Below are positions 1 through 8,323 of a DNA stretch of 64,000 bases, piece by piece (positions within the stretch are counted from its first letter, which is position 1; every line of letters begins with the position of its first letter). Location of the stretch: the NCBI RefSeq assembly GCF_004341085.1, contig NZ_SLXW01000001.1, forward strand, positions 62,001-126,000. Direction: 5' to 3'. The notes beneath the pieces were generated by a model. It was not told where the DNA came from. It made no database searches and worked only from the letters and a program-made list of their open reading frames with translations. Origin of the DNA: Sphingomonas sp. PP-CE-1G-424 (lineage in GTDB: Bacteria; Pseudomonadota; Alphaproteobacteria; Sphingomonadales; Sphingomonadaceae). Position numbers and translations under genes: made by a program.

Positions 1-1
1 C

Positions 2-1264
2 GGCGGCAAGCTGCTGACGACCGCCGCTTTGTTCCGGATCGACAAGACCAACGTACTGACCACGTCCGACGACGTTACCTCGACCGTGGGCAGCGTGCGC
101 GCGCAGGGCGGCCAGCTGACGGTTTCGGGTCAGGTCACGCCGGCGTTCAACCTGACCGCCAGCTACACCTATCTCGATGCTAAGGTGCGCGACGATCCGA
201 CGCTCGGCGGCAATCGCTTCGTCAATGTCCCCACCGACAAGGGCTCGATCCTCGGCACGTACGAGATCAGGTCGAGTGCGCTCAAGGGACTGGCGGCGGG
301 CTCGGGCATCACCGCCTCCAGCCGGATCGCCATCGACACCGCCAACTCGGCATTTCCGCCCAGCTACGCCATGGTCGATGCGGTGCTGCGCTACCGGGCG
401 CGACTGGCCAACGGCATGATCTGCCGCTTCCTGCTCGAACCCGGCGACACCGTGCTGGTCGACGATCCGTGCTATTTCAACTTCCTCGCTTTGCTACGCG
501 CGCACCGGGTCAAGGTGGTTGGCGTCCCGATGACGCCAATGGGGCCGGACGTAGCGGCGTTTGCAGCCGTGCTGGCGGAGCACCGCCCACGCTTCTACCT
601 GACCAATTCCGCGGTCCATAATCCAACCGGCGCCACGCTGGCGGCAGCGACCGCGCACAAGCTGCTGAAGCTCGCAGAGGCGCATGACCTGGTCGTCGTC
701 GAGGACGACATCTTCGCCGATTTCGAACACATCGTCGCGCCGCGGCTCGCTGCATTCGACGGGCTCGACCGCGTGATCCGCATCGGCAGCTTCTCGAAGT
801 CGCTCTCCGCGGCCGTCCGCTGCGGCCATATCGTCGCGCGGCCAGACTGGATCGAGGCGCTCGCCGATCTGCGGATCGCGACATCGATGTCAGGCAATCC
901 GCTGTCGGCCGACCTGCTTCACGGCGTCCTGATCGTCGGCAGCTATCGCCGGCATGTCGAGACCGTCCGCGCCCGACTGGCGCGCGCGATGGCGCGGACG
1001 GCGAAGCGACTCCGCGCGGTCGGGATCGAACCGTGGATCGAGCCCGACGCTGGCATCTTCCTCTGGGCGCGGTTACCGGACGGAATGGACGCGGTCGCGC
1101 TTGCCCGCGCTGCGCTGGCGGAAGGCATCGTGCTCGCACCTGGCAACGTGTTCAGCACCAGCGGCGCGTGGAGCGACTATCTTCGGTTCAACGTGTCGAT
1201 GTGCGACGATGAAGCGCTGTTTGCATTTCTGACGAAGCAGTGTCGCGCTGCCGCCCAAGGCTAG
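2..1264 (+). CDS. Chimeric ORF: TonB-receptor C-terminal fragment fused to MocR-type aminotransferase domain (5' partial)
   Basis: The frame is open from the window edge. Residues before about base 413 read as beta-barrel strands of a TonB-dependent siderophore receptor (ALFRIDKTNV, LTASYTYLDAKV, FVNVPTDKGS). From about base 416 the protein switches to the C-terminal part of a fold-type I aminotransferase as found in MocR/GntR regulators (FLLEPGDTVLVDDPCYFNF, NPTGATL, and the PLP lysine in GSFSKS, codon 797-799). The receptor lacks its last barrel strands, and the aminotransferase lacks the winged-helix domain and the start of the PLP domain. This is what a deletion joining two neighbouring genes would leave. 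A barrel strand joined to a cytosolic enzyme domain is unlikely to work, so I read it as a fused pseudogene or an assembly join. The domain calls are firm; the cause of the fusion is inferred. Confidence 0.75.
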   Translation, partial: GGKLLTTAALFRIDKTNVLTTSDDVTSTVGSVRAQGGQLTVSGQVTPAFNLTASYTYLDAKVRDDPTLGGNRFVNVPTDKGSILGTYEIRSSALKGLAAGSGITASSRIAIDTANSAFPPSYAMVDAVLRYRARLANGMICRFLLEPGDTVLVDDPCYFNFLALLRAHRVKVVGVPMTPMGPDVAAFAAVLAEHRPRFYLTNSAVHNPTGATLAAATAHKLLKLAEAHDLVVVEDDIFADFEHIVAPRLAAFDGLDRVIRIGSFSKSLSAAVRCGHIVARPDWIEALADLRIATSMSGNPLSADLLHGVLIVGSYRRHVETVRARLARAMARTAKRLRAVGIEPWIEPDAGIFLWARLPDGMDAVALARAALAEGIVLAPGNVFSTSGAWSDYLRFNVSMCDDEALFAFLTKQCRAAAQG

Positions 1265-1605
1265 CGATAATTACTATTCACTGATGGGCAGCAGACTGTC
1301 GATCATGTGATTGACGAACTCCCGGAACTCGGCGCGACGGTGGCAACGTCGTGTTCCTTGTGAGCCTTCCGGTCGCCCGCGAAGCTTTTCCTCTCCCAAT
1401 TCCGATATTCGTCATGCGATAAACTAACCTTTTTGGTCGCGATCTGACGAGCAAAAACGTGGGGGATATGATCATCTACGGCGGCAGAAGTGGAGGCAAA
1501 GATGACTGCCAGTTCCCCGGTAGCGCAGGCGAGTGCCTGACCGATCACGCTTCGGCAGGTATGAGATGCCGGCGCAAGCACCCTTCTATGCGGGCAGCAC
1601 CCGCC
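1265..1605. other. Intergenic tract with no supportable gene
   Basis: There is no open frame with a convincing start and ribosome binding site. On the minus strand short pieces in different frames look protein-like, for example HRRAEFREFVNHMIDSLLP reading from about 1345 to 1270. None can be joined into a gene, so I regard this as decayed sequence. Confidence 0.4.
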
Positions 1606-2046
1606 TCAACAGCACCAGAGCGCGCCGCTTGCCAGGTGAGGGTTGGCGCAGGGGCCCGCGGGAAGCAACATCGGCGGCTCGGGATGCCAGAGGCCCAACC
1701 GCCGCTGGAGGTTCGGCATCTCGGAATCGATCACCGCTAGCGTTTTGCCACCCCCAAAGCGCGTTGCGCTTCGATAGCGCATCGCCTCCCGCATAGCACT
1801 TGTCCGGCCCGATCCGGCTCACCGTCATCCGGAAGCCGAACGGCGCATCCTGAGTGCAAAGTCAATAATGCGCGCGGCCACCGGCGCCTCGGATAGTGCG
1901 GTAGGCGCGGCCTGTCCGCCCGATCCCGCGAGCGCGGTTGCGATCTGCGATTTTATCATTTCTGTCGAAAGTCTCCGCCCCGCGCCACAGTCTTCCGGCA
2001 GCGCCAGCACCGCCTCAGCCACCCGGCCCGCCATCCAGATCGCCAA
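1606..2046 (-). pseudogene. Possible frameshifted remnant of an unidentified gene
   Basis: Protein-like sequence continues across three minus-strand frames. Bases 2046-1825 give MAGRVAEAVLALPEDCGAG and IIDFAL; about 1855-1790 give DAPFGFRMTVSRIGPDKCYA; 1794-1606 give FGGGKTLAVIDSEMPNLQRR and a stop. Each shift would need one or two indels. The 5' end overlaps the C-terminus of the hypothetical secreted protein at 2015-2509, so it may once have been a following gene or part of the same one. I do not recognise the family. Read-through by chance in high-GC DNA is a real alternative. Confidence 0.3.
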
Positions 2047-2509
2047 CGCACTGCGCCTCGGGATCGTCTACCGCCTTCTGCTTCAGGTCTTGCGCCTTCG
2101 TGGTCACCCCAGGGAACAGCGTGTCGGGATCGATCTTGTAGGTACGGATCAGGCGAACCACCCAGGCATAATGGCGTGCGCCTGTGTCACAGCTGCTGCC
2201 GCCGCCGTCGCTCTCGCCCCACACCGCGCGCCACGGCATCCGTGCTTCTTGAGTAAGGATGCTTCGAAATGCGCCGACTTCGCTTTCGCCCTGGATATAG
2301 GTGATAGCTCGCGACCCGTTACGAACGACGCGAAAGTCGCGGATGCGGAAACGCGCCTCTGGTCGTGCGTCACCGTGGTGCAGCACCTTCAGGATGGCCG
2401 TACGTTCGGGGCTGCCCGGCGCGGGCGTGACGACGGTGGGCCCACTTGCAGGTGCCATGCCGAGGGCGAGAAGCAACGTCGCCGTGTTGACCAGTAGGGA
2501 AGAAATCAT
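2015..2509 (-). CDS. Hypothetical small secreted protein
   Basis: A 164-residue protein of unknown function. The first 20 or so residues form a short hydrophobic signal-like stretch (SLLVNTATLLLALGMAPASG), followed by PGSPERTAILKVLHHGDARP and a soluble domain. Two cysteines, one in SSCDTGARHY and one in EAQCVGDLDG, could form a disulfide in the periplasm. Composition and codon use look coding, and similar small secreted proteins of unknown role are common in sphingomonads. The start is the first ATG of the frame and has no strong ribosome binding site. The gene lies in the decayed tract beside tRNA-Ser and may itself be truncated, because possible continuation in another frame follows its stop. 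Confidence 0.45.
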   Translation of the reverse strand: MISSLLVNTATLLLALGMAPASGPTVVTPAPGSPERTAILKVLHHGDARPEARFRIRDFRVVRNGSRAITYIQGESEVGAFRSILTQEARMPWRAVWGESDGGGSSCDTGARHYAWVVRLIRTYKIDPDTLFPGVTTKAQDLKQKAVDDPEAQCVGDLDGGPGG

Positions 2510-2993
2510 ACCGTCTGCTCGTATCAGACTTCAGGCGGCGGTGGACCGGCCTTGATGCGATCGTGCTGGGGTTTTCGGTCGCTGCGATTCGCATCGCTCT
2601 CCCGGTAGCGATACCGTCCAGCCAAGGCCCCAACTCCTCTTGCTCTACAGGCGCTGTCGGACAAGGGGCTTTGGCTCGGCGCCTATTTCGCACGAGCGCA
2701 GCGGCCGTGCGACAGCCCGGATTGGGCCATCATTCCCTGGTCCGCGCTGGACCTCCCTCCCGGCAAGCTACCTTAGCCGACACAGCTTGCCGGGTTGCAC
2801 GAGTGCTTCCGCTGCCTTGGCCTGATGGCAGCGCACTTGATATCCCTAGGACGTCTTTCACGTACCCAAGAATACCCCCACCAAGCCCGCGTTCGGCTGA
2901 GACACGATGGAACGGTGCGAGACTACCGCACGAGAAAAAGCACGGCTAATCTGTGCCGTGTAGGACAGCATGAGACCGGTTGATCTAGGAAGT
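2510..2993. other. Gene-free tract between secreted protein and tRNA-Ser
   Basis: No gene can be supported. One plus-strand frame is open from about 2611 to 2776 without a start codon and reads like a coding fragment (LSDKGLWLGAYFARAQRP, then AIIPWSALDLPPGKLP and a stop). It could be the tail of a lost gene. The tract lies directly beyond the 3' end of tRNA-Ser, the side where integrating elements insert. Confidence 0.4.
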
Positions 2994-3083
<90 letters not shown>

Positions 3084-3238
3084 GCAGGTCATCCAAGGCG
3101 CTGCGAACAGTTCCTCCGATCGGTCGAAGCGCGGCCTCTAATGAAGTGCCCCTGGGGACGCAAGCGGATTTCGAGGTTCGGGGAACCGTCAGGCGCGTTT
3201 TCCTTGTGCGGCGCAAAACAGACCCTAAATTGGCGGAT

Positions 3239-3634
3239 ATGCCCCGACACGACAGTATCGCTCACGACATCACCGGCCCGCTTATTCCGGCCGAGGTGAT
3301 CGCACCGCCGATCTCGCATGCGAATTTCTCGATCGGCGACGTCGTGCGGCACCGGCTGTTCGACTTTCGCGGCGTGATCTTCGACGTCGACCCCGTGTTC
3401 GCGAACAGCGACGAATGGTATGCGGCGATCCCCGAGGACATTCGTCCGCGGAAGGACCAGCCTTTCTACCATCTGCTCGCCGAGAACATGGAGTCGAGCT
3501 ACGTCGCCTATGTCAGCCAGCAGAACCTGGTGCCCGACGATAGCGACGAGCCGGTCGACCATCCGGCGATCGACGGGTTGTTCAGCGAATATGCGGATGG
3601 GCGGTACGCGCTGCGACAGGTTCATCGGCACTGA
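3239..3634 (+). CDS. hspQ: Heat shock protein HspQ (YccV family)
   Basis: A 131-residue protein with the complete HspQ/YccV-like domain in its middle and C-terminal part: FSIGDVVRHRLFDFRGVIFD, WYAAIPEDIRP, QPFYHLLAEN, and SSYVAYVSQQNLVPDD. In E. coli HspQ binds hemimethylated DNA and acts as a specificity factor for Lon protease. An N-terminal extension of about 35 residues precedes the domain. I chose the ATG at 3239 because the frame upstream runs through the tRNA gene. Its stop is about 230 bp before rplU. It lies upstream of rplU-rpmA in the same direction but is probably transcribed separately. The family is certain; the exact start is less so. Confidence 0.9.
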   Translation: MPRHDSIAHDITGPLIPAEVIAPPISHANFSIGDVVRHRLFDFRGVIFDVDPVFANSDEWYAAIPEDIRPRKDQPFYHLLAENMESSYVAYVSQQNLVPDDSDEPVDHPAIDGLFSEYADGRYALRQVHRH

Positions 3635-3775
3635 GCGAATCGCTCGTTCGTAGAAAGTTTGCTCTCTCGCGAAGGTAAGAGCCAGTCTGGGTCGCCGCCC
3701 TCGCGAGGAGGATATTTCCCGCCTCGCCGATGGGCAGCGCCTCGCGCAAAACCACCCTTTCCCGCCCCTTCGCGG

Positions 3776-3804
3776 TTGACAACTCTCCCCCCCTCGCCTA
3801 GCTG
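3776..3804 (+). promoter_or_regulatory. Candidate housekeeping promoter for rplU-rpmA
   Basis: A TTGACA -35 hexamer at 3776-3781 is followed after 17 bp by a weak -10 (TAGCTG, 3799-3804). It lies about 65 bp upstream of the rplU start in an otherwise gene-free spacer. The spacer also holds a degenerate copy of the family B inverted repeat at about 3662-3712. The -35 match and spacing are good; the -10 is poor. Confidence 0.4.
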
Positions 3805-3867
3805 CCCGGCTTCTCCCGACGGACCCTGCGTTCGTGGGGCACATGTATTTGGAAAGTGACAAGGGCC

Positions 3868-4212
3868 ATGTTCGCAGTCGTGCGCACGGGCGGCAAGCAG
3901 TATCGCGTCGCCGCCGGAGATAAGATCGTCATCGAGAAGATCGAGGGCGATGCAGGTGCGTCGGTGACGCTGGGTGACGTTCTGCTGGCGGGCGAAGGCT
4001 CGGAGCTGCGGTCCGTCGAGGGCTTCGTCGTCGCTGCAGAGATCATCGCGCAGGCGAAGGCGGACAAGGTCATCGTCTTCAAGAAGCGTCGTCGTCATAA
4101 CTATCGTCGTAAGAACGGCCATCGCCAGCAGCATACGATCCTGAAGATCGTGTCCGTGGGTGGCCAGACCGCCAAGCAGACCGAGGCTGATGCCCCGGCC
4201 GCTCAGGCATAA
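3868..4212 (+). CDS. rplU: 50S ribosomal protein L21
   Basis: A 114-residue protein starting [19 protein letters not shown], the classic L21 N-terminus, with a lysine/arginine-rich rRNA-binding core ([19 protein letters not shown]). L21 binds 23S rRNA in the large subunit. The C-terminal tail rich in Ala, Thr and Gln is slightly longer than in E. coli (103 aa), as is usual for sphingomonads. I chose ATG 3868 over an in-frame GTG four codons earlier because the family begins exactly with MFAVV. rpmA follows 13 bp downstream, giving the conserved rplU-rpmA operon, which ends at a strong terminator at 4578-4609. Confidence 0.97.
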   Translation: MFAVVRTGGKQYRVAAGDKIVIEKIEGDAGASVTLGDVLLAGEGSELRSVEGFVVAAEIIAQAKADKVIVFKKRRRHNYRRKNGHRQQHTILKIVSVGGQTAKQTEADAPAAQA

Positions 4213-4225
4213 GGAGTAGCTTCAG

Positions 4226-4516
4226 ATGGCACATAAGAAAGCAGGCGGCTCTTCGCGCAACGGTCGCGATTCGGCCGGTCGTCGCCTCGGCGTCAAGAAG
4301 TTCGGTGGCCAGGCGTGCGTCGCCGGCAACATTCTCGTGCGTCAGCGCGGGACGAAGTTCTACCCGGGCACCAACGTCGGCATCGGTACCGACCATACGC
4401 TGTTCGCGCTGGTCGATGGCCGCGTCGTGTTCAGTCAGGGCAAACTTGGTCGCAAGTTCTGCTCGGTCGAGCTGGCAGCGAACGACACGGCAGAGATGCC
4501 GGTAGCAGCCGAATAA
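4226..4516 (+). CDS. rpmA: 50S ribosomal protein L27
   Basis: A 96-residue protein beginning [16 protein letters not shown], the conserved L27 N-terminus that reaches the peptidyl transferase centre. It continues with [20 protein letters not shown] and the family signature [21 protein letters not shown] clear ribosome binding site (AAGGAG, about 4211-4216) precedes the ATG. The first residue after Met is Ala, so there is no cleavable N-terminal extension of the Firmicutes type. It is the second gene of the rplU-rpmA operon, and obgE, often the next gene in other bacteria, lies about 2.6 kb downstream on the same strand, separated by unrelated genes. Confidence 0.97.
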   Translation: MAHKKAGGSSRNGRDSAGRRLGVKKFGGQACVAGNILVRQRGTKFYPGTNVGIGTDHTLFALVDGRVVFSQGKLGRKFCSVELAANDTAEMPVAAE

Positions 4517-4577
4517 CATCGGGTAACCATCCGGGTTGCCCACCAGGGTGACCCGGGTCGCGAAAGCGAACCTGAAC

Positions 4578-4609
4578 AAGGGAGACGGGTCACCCCGGCT
4601 CCCTTTTTT
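4578..4609 (+). terminator. Rho-independent terminator after rplU-rpmA
   Basis: AAGGGAG at 4578-4584 pairs with CTCCCTT at 4599-4605. An inner CGGG/CCCG stem closes a TCAC loop, and the hairpin runs into a T6 tract at 4604-4609. It terminates the ribosomal protein operon before the GNAT gene. Confidence 0.9.
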
Positions 4610-4691
4610 ATTGCTCCCTCCCCCTCGCCTGTCGCTGCCGTGTCATCCGGACATGGCAGGACGCCAGGCGCGATGCGTGAAGGAGAGAGCC

Positions 4692-5240
4692 GTGTTCGCG
4701 CGCACCAAGAGACTGACGTTGCGGCCGGGTTGGCCGGAAGATGCGCCTGCATTGGCGCGGGCGATCGGCCATGAGTCGGTGGTCGCCAAGCTGGGCCGCG
4801 TGCCCTGGCCGTATGCGCTGGGCGACGCCGAGGCGTTCCTCGCTTGCCCCCGTGGAGCCCATGAGCCGCGTTTCCTGATCGAGGCAATGGAGTTGGGTGA
4901 ACCACGACTCGTCGGCGGTATCGGGATCAGCGATGTCGATGGCGGTTCGGCGAACCTCGGATATTGGTTGACCCCCGACTCATGGGGTCGCGGCTATGCT
5001 ACCGAGGCAGGTCAGTCCGTGGTGTCGATGGCGCGCCATGCACTCGGGATACGCCGGCTCACAGCTGCACATTTCGTGGATAATCCGGCGTCGGGGCGCG
5101 TGCTGGCGAAGCTGGGTTTTCGGCCGACGGGGCGGATCGAACCGCGGACTTCACGGGGGCGTGGGGGCGAGGCGCCTGCGGTGATGTTCGAGCTGGATCT
5201 GGATGACGACCGATGTGCGCCGATGCCTTTGGCGGCGTGA
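4692..5240 (+). CDS. GNAT-family N-acetyltransferase (RimJ/RimL type)
   Basis: A 182-residue protein with a single GNAT domain of the Acetyltransf_3 (RimJ/RimL-like) type. It begins FARTKRLTLRPGWPEDAPAL, carries the central strand GGIGISD and NLGYWLTPDSWGRGYATEA (acetyl-CoA binding), and ends with NPASGRVLAKLGFRPTGR. Such enzymes transfer acetyl from acetyl-CoA to protein N-termini or small amines; the substrate cannot be told from sequence. I chose the GTG at 4692 because AAGGAGAG lies just upstream and the domain starts there. The rpmA terminator separates it from the ribosomal operon, so it is its own unit. Two inverted-repeat elements follow. Confidence 0.88.
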   Translation: MFARTKRLTLRPGWPEDAPALARAIGHESVVAKLGRVPWPYALGDAEAFLACPRGAHEPRFLIEAMELGEPRLVGGIGISDVDGGSANLGYWLTPDSWGRGYATEAGQSVVSMARHALGIRRLTAAHFVDNPASGRVLAKLGFRPTGRIEPRTSRGRGGEAPAVMFELDLDDDRCAPMPLAA

Positions 5241-5269
5241 GTCGCAGCACCGTCGCCACACAATCGCAC

Positions 5270-5375
5270 ACCACCCCGGCGAAGGCCGGGGCCCAATTGG
5301 AAAGGTCGCAGTAACGGAGCGATGTACTCCGTTAGCAACGTTCCCCAATTGGGCCCCGGCCTTCGCCGGGGTGGT
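5270..5375. repeat. Intergenic inverted repeat, family A copy 1
   Basis: Two 31-bp arms begin ACCACCCCGGCGAAGGCCGG and end in CCAATTGG, at 5270-5300 and 5345-5375. They are near-perfect reverse complements. The 44-bp centre holds its own small hairpin (TAACGGAG/CTCCGTTA). Further copies are at 35698, 46255 and 49649. Confidence 0.9.
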
Positions 5376-5435
5376 GCCGTTGTTTAGGTGGTGCCCTATC
5401 AAGGAGGCGCCTTCGTGTGGGTACGCCCCCTAACT

Positions 5436-5514
5436 GTTCCCCCGCGAAGGCGGGGGTCCAGGAATCACAGGCGGTGTCGTTTGGTATCCTGGGCTCCCGC
5501 CTTCGCGGGAGAAC
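5436..5514. repeat. Intergenic inverted repeat, family B copy 1
   Basis: The arms GTTCCCCCGCGAAGGCGGG... (5436-5462) and ...CCCGCCTTCGCGGGAGAAC (5488-5514) are inverted around a 25-bp centre. Other copies are at 9432, 49562 and 51917. It lies between the GNAT gene and the convergent metal-hydrolase gene and could act as a bidirectional terminator, although there is no T tract. Confidence 0.88.
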
Positions 5515-5547
5515 TAGGAGAGAAGAGAGAAGCCTGGAGTCCGGGGC

Positions 5548-6417
5548 TCAGGCCACCGCGACCACCCGCTCCGCAACCGGCAACACCGCCGCCTCATACT
5601 CGCTCTCCGCCAAGCCGATCAGCGCCCGATCGTCGTGCTTCCAGGGATGGAACCCCGGCAGGAAATACGCCGCCCAGACGCCCGCGATCTTGCGCGCCAT
5701 CCCCGGGTTGCCGAACGCGTACCACGCCATCCGCGCCCAGACGCGAGGCCCAGTCAGCCCGTCCTGCCGCAGCAGTTCCGCCATGCCCCGCGCGCGACCG
5801 GTAAAGAACCGCCACGTCGTGATCAGCATCACCAGCGACTTCACCCGCCAGCGCGTAAACCGCGGCCAGTCCCGCGTTGCGTGGAGCCATGTGTCGTAGG
5901 CGACGCCCTTGTGCTCGATCTCCTCCGCGGCATGCCAGAGCCAGAGCGCCGCCGCCTGCTGATCGCCACCCGCGAGGTGCTTCGGATTGGCGATCAGTTC
6001 ATGCGCCAACATCGCGGTGAAATGCTCGAGCGCGGTGGTGGCGGCGAGGCTCGCGATCTCCGGGCGCCCCTTGGTCAGCGCCAGTGCCGCGTCGACATCG
6101 ACGATCAACGGCGCGACGTCGTACCCCTGGTCGGTGACGTGGCGGTTGAACGCGACGTGCTCGCGCGTGTGGATCACCTCCTGCTTGATGAAGGCGTTGA
6201 TCTCGTCGTGGAGCTTGGGCGGCGTGCCCTCGCGGAACTTCCGGACGCTGTCGACGAAATAGCCCTCGCCCTTGGGAAACGTCACCGACAGTGCGTTGTA
6301 GAACGCGGTCGCTACGGAATCGTCGTTCAGCCACCAGCGGCGAATCGCGGCACCGCGGCCGAAGCGGCGGTCGCGCGGGGTGATCGTCAGATCGGCAGGC
6401 GTGGTTGCTTTCGCCAC
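5548..6417 (-). CDS. Predicted metal-dependent hydrolase (PF10118 family)
   Basis: A 289-residue protein of the uncharacterised PF10118 family of predicted metal-dependent hydrolases. Histidines and acidic residues in helices give a ferritin-like metal site: IKQEVIHTREHVAFNRH, ATTALEHFTAMLAHEL, and WHAAEEIEHKGVAYD. The C-terminal third carries hydrophobic segments (SLVMLITTWRFFTG, KIAGVWAAYFLPGF) suggesting membrane association. The GTG at 6417 is preferred because GGAGG lies 5 bp upstream; an in-frame TTG at 6429 overlaps that ribosome binding site. It is divergent from a TetR gene, with a perfect palindrome between them, so it is probably the TetR target. No substrate is established for the family. 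Confidence 0.8.
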   Translation of the reverse strand: MAKATTPADLTITPRDRRFGRGAAIRRWWLNDDSVATAFYNALSVTFPKGEGYFVDSVRKFREGTPPKLHDEINAFIKQEVIHTREHVAFNRHVTDQGYDVAPLIVDVDAALALTKGRPEIASLAATTALEHFTAMLAHELIANPKHLAGGDQQAAALWLWHAAEEIEHKGVAYDTWLHATRDWPRFTRWRVKSLVMLITTWRFFTGRARGMAELLRQDGLTGPRVWARMAWYAFGNPGMARKIAGVWAAYFLPGFHPWKHDDRALIGLAESEYEAAVLPVAERVVAVA

Positions 6418-6450
6418 GGAAACCTCCAAACAGGAATGAACACTCGTTAC

Positions 6451-6464
6451 TTACATTGATGTAA
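6451..6464. promoter_or_regulatory. Candidate TetR operator palindrome
   Basis: TTACATTGATGTAA is a perfect inverted repeat (TTACAT, 2-bp centre, ATGTAA). It sits in the short gap between the metal-hydrolase start (6417) and the tetR start (6481). The position would let one repressor dimer block both divergent promoters. Confidence 0.55.
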
Positions 6465-6480
6465 ATAGGTTTCCAGGTCC

Positions 6481-7080
6481 GTGACGTCAACTCCGCGCAA
6501 GCGACTCTCCCCTACCGAATCGCGTGAAGCCGCCGTCGAAGCTGCGCGGGCCCTGCTCGTGGAGAGCGGCCCCAGCGCAGTGACGTTGAAGGCTGTGGCA
6601 GGCCGGGTCGGGCGCACGCACGCCAACCTGCTCCACCATTTCGGGTCGGCGGAGGCTCTGCATACTGCGCTGATCACGCGGATGGCCGCGGACATCGTCG
6701 GGACGATCGGCGCGGCGGTGCTGCGCGTGCGGGCGGGTGAGCTCGACCCGCGCGAGGTCGTCGAGATGACCTTCGATGCGTTCGGCAAGGGCGGCGCGGG
6801 CGCGCTGGCGAGCTGGATGATCCTGTCGGGCAATACCAATGCGCTCGATCCGATCCTGACCGCGATCCACGACCTCGTCGACGAACTGGCGGAGGGCGAC
6901 ATGCCCGGCGACCAGCCGATCCAGGAGCAGACGCTGACGCTGGTGCTGATGGCGCTCGGCGACGCGTTGATGGGGGCACCGATGGCGCGCGCGCTGGGGC
7001 TGCCGGTCGGCAAGGCACGCGAACTCGCGCTCGACGCACTGCTCGCGAGCAAGGACGCCGCCGCCCCTGCCCGCTGCTGA
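6481..7080 (+). CDS. TetR/AcrR-family transcriptional regulator
   Basis: A 199-residue protein. An N-terminal TetR helix-turn-helix spans about residues 12-57 (EAARALLVESGPSAVTLKAV, then GRTHANLLHHFGSAEALHTA), followed by an alpha-helical ligand-binding domain without similarity that reveals the effector. The GTG start at 6481 directly precedes the domain; no stronger start is available. It is transcribed divergently from the PF10118 gene, with a 14-bp palindrome in the gap, the usual layout for a TetR repressor controlling itself and its neighbour. obgE follows 78 bp downstream on the same strand and may have its own promoter. Confidence 0.88.
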   Translation: MTSTPRKRLSPTESREAAVEAARALLVESGPSAVTLKAVAGRVGRTHANLLHHFGSAEALHTALITRMAADIVGTIGAAVLRVRAGELDPREVVEMTFDAFGKGGAGALASWMILSGNTNALDPILTAIHDLVDELAEGDMPGDQPIQEQTLTLVLMALGDALMGAPMARALGLPVGKARELALDALLASKDAAAPARC

Positions 7081-7158
7081 GCGCATCGGTTCGGGGCTCG
7101 AATCGCGAGGCGAATCGCAGAGGGTGGAGATTTTCGCCAATTTCGCTATGGGGCGGCG

Positions 7159-8205
7159 ATGCATTTTCTAGACCAAGCCAAGATCTACGTACGTTCGGGT
7201 GAGGGCGGCCCCGGTGCCGTCAGCTTCCGCCGCGAGAAATATATCGAATATGGCGGCCCCGATGGCGGCAATGGCGGCAAGGGCGGCGACATCGTGTTCG
7301 AATGCATCGCCGGCCTGAACACGCTGATCGACTTCCGCTACACGCAGCATTTCCGCGCGCCACGCGGCTCGGGCGGGTCGGGCTCGAACCGCACCGGCGC
7401 AGGCGGCAAGGACCTCGTCATCCGCGTTCCGCTCGGCACACAGGTGTTGTCGGAGGACAAGGAAGAGGTGCTGATCGACTTTACCGAAGTCGGCCAGCGC
7501 GAAGTGCTGTTCCGTGGCGGCGATGGCGGGCGCGGCAATGCGAGCTACAAGACGTCGACCAACCGCACCCCGCGCCAGCACGGCACCGGCTGGCCGTTCG
7601 GCGAGGCGTGGGTCTGGCTGCGGCTGAAGCTGCTCGCCGATGCAGGCCTCGTCGGCCTGCCGAATGCGGGCAAGTCGACCTTCATCAACCAGGTGACGAA
7701 CGCGCAGGCGAAGGTCGGCGAATACGCCTTCACGACGACGCGGCCGCAGCTGGGCGTGGTGCGCCACAAGCAGCGCGAGTTCGTGGTCGCGGATATTCCG
7801 GGGCTGATCCAGGGCGCGGCCGAAGGTGCGGGGATCGGCGACCGGTTCCTCGGGCATATCGAGCGGTGCCGGGTGCTGCTGCACCTGGTCGATGCGAACG
7901 ACCGTGACGTGGCCGAATCGTACCGGATCGTCCGCGACGAGCTGGAGAATTACGGCGAGGGGCTCACCGACAAGAAGGTGATCGTCGCGCTGAACAAGAT
8001 CGACATGCTCGATCCTGAGCTGATCGCGGCGCTGTCGGCGGAGCTGGCGGAAGCCAGCGGTGCCGAGGTGATGGCGATTTCGGGCGCGAGCGGCGCTGGG
8101 ATCGAGGCAGTGCTGGATCAGCTGATCGAGGCGATCGGGCCGGCGCCGGGCGCGGCGAAGGAACTGGAAGAAGGCGAAGTGCCGGTCGCATGGTCGCCGC
8201 TCTGA
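7159..8205 (+). CDS. obgE: GTPase Obg/CgtA
   Basis: A 348-residue Obg protein. The N-terminal Obg domain (about 1-158) is glycine-rich ([26 protein letters not shown]). The G domain carries P-loop GLPNAGKST at 166-174, switch [18 protein letters not shown], and NKID for guanine specificity. The C-terminal tail is short and acidic. Obg binds the 50S subunit and links ribosome assembly to nutrient status; it is essential in most bacteria. It is transcribed toward proB, with an inverted repeat (family F) filling the gap. The rplU-rpmA-obgE-proB order is widely conserved in Alphaproteobacteria and is retained here with insertions. Confidence 0.97.
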   Translation: MHFLDQAKIYVRSGEGGPGAVSFRREKYIEYGGPDGGNGGKGGDIVFECIAGLNTLIDFRYTQHFRAPRGSGGSGSNRTGAGGKDLVIRVPLGTQVLSEDKEEVLIDFTEVGQREVLFRGGDGGRGNASYKTSTNRTPRQHGTGWPFGEAWVWLRLKLLADAGLVGLPNAGKSTFINQVTNAQAKVGEYAFTTTRPQLGVVRHKQREFVVADIPGLIQGAAEGAGIGDRFLGHIERCRVLLHLVDANDRDVAESYRIVRDELENYGEGLTDKKVIVALNKIDMLDPELIAALSAELAEASGAEVMAISGASGAGIEAVLDQLIEAIGPAPGAAKELEEGEVPVAWSPL

Positions 8206-8216
8206 CGTCTTGCTTA

Positions 8217-8312
8217 GCCCTCTCCCCTGCGGGGAGAGGGTTGGGTGAGGGGCTGTTCCGGGCGTTGCATTGCTTGGCCGCCCCTCACCCCGACCCTCTC
8301 CCCGACGGGGAG
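8217..8312. repeat. Intergenic inverted repeat, family F
   Basis: Arms of the CCCTCTCCCC-GGGGAGAGGG type with TTGGGTGAGGGG. The left half at about 8217-8253 is inverted at 8280-8312. The right arm ends 11 bp before the proB ATG, and its GGGAGAGGGAG serves as the ribosome binding site. Confidence 0.85.
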
Positions 8313-8323
8313 AGGGAGCAGTG

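Noticed and set aside
2563..2949. Plus-strand frame of 128 codons upstream of tRNA-Ser
   Set aside because: No ribosome binding site or recognisable domain. A competing frame in the same DNA looks more protein-like, so this one is probably chance.
3659..3859. Plus-strand 66-codon frame before rplU
   Set aside because: It coincides with a degenerate repeat and the probable rplU promoter; there is no ribosome binding site and no family resemblance.
5270..5514. Tandem A and B repeats considered as a CRISPR array
   Set aside because: The units are inverted rather than direct, unequal in length, with no regular spacers and no cas genes.
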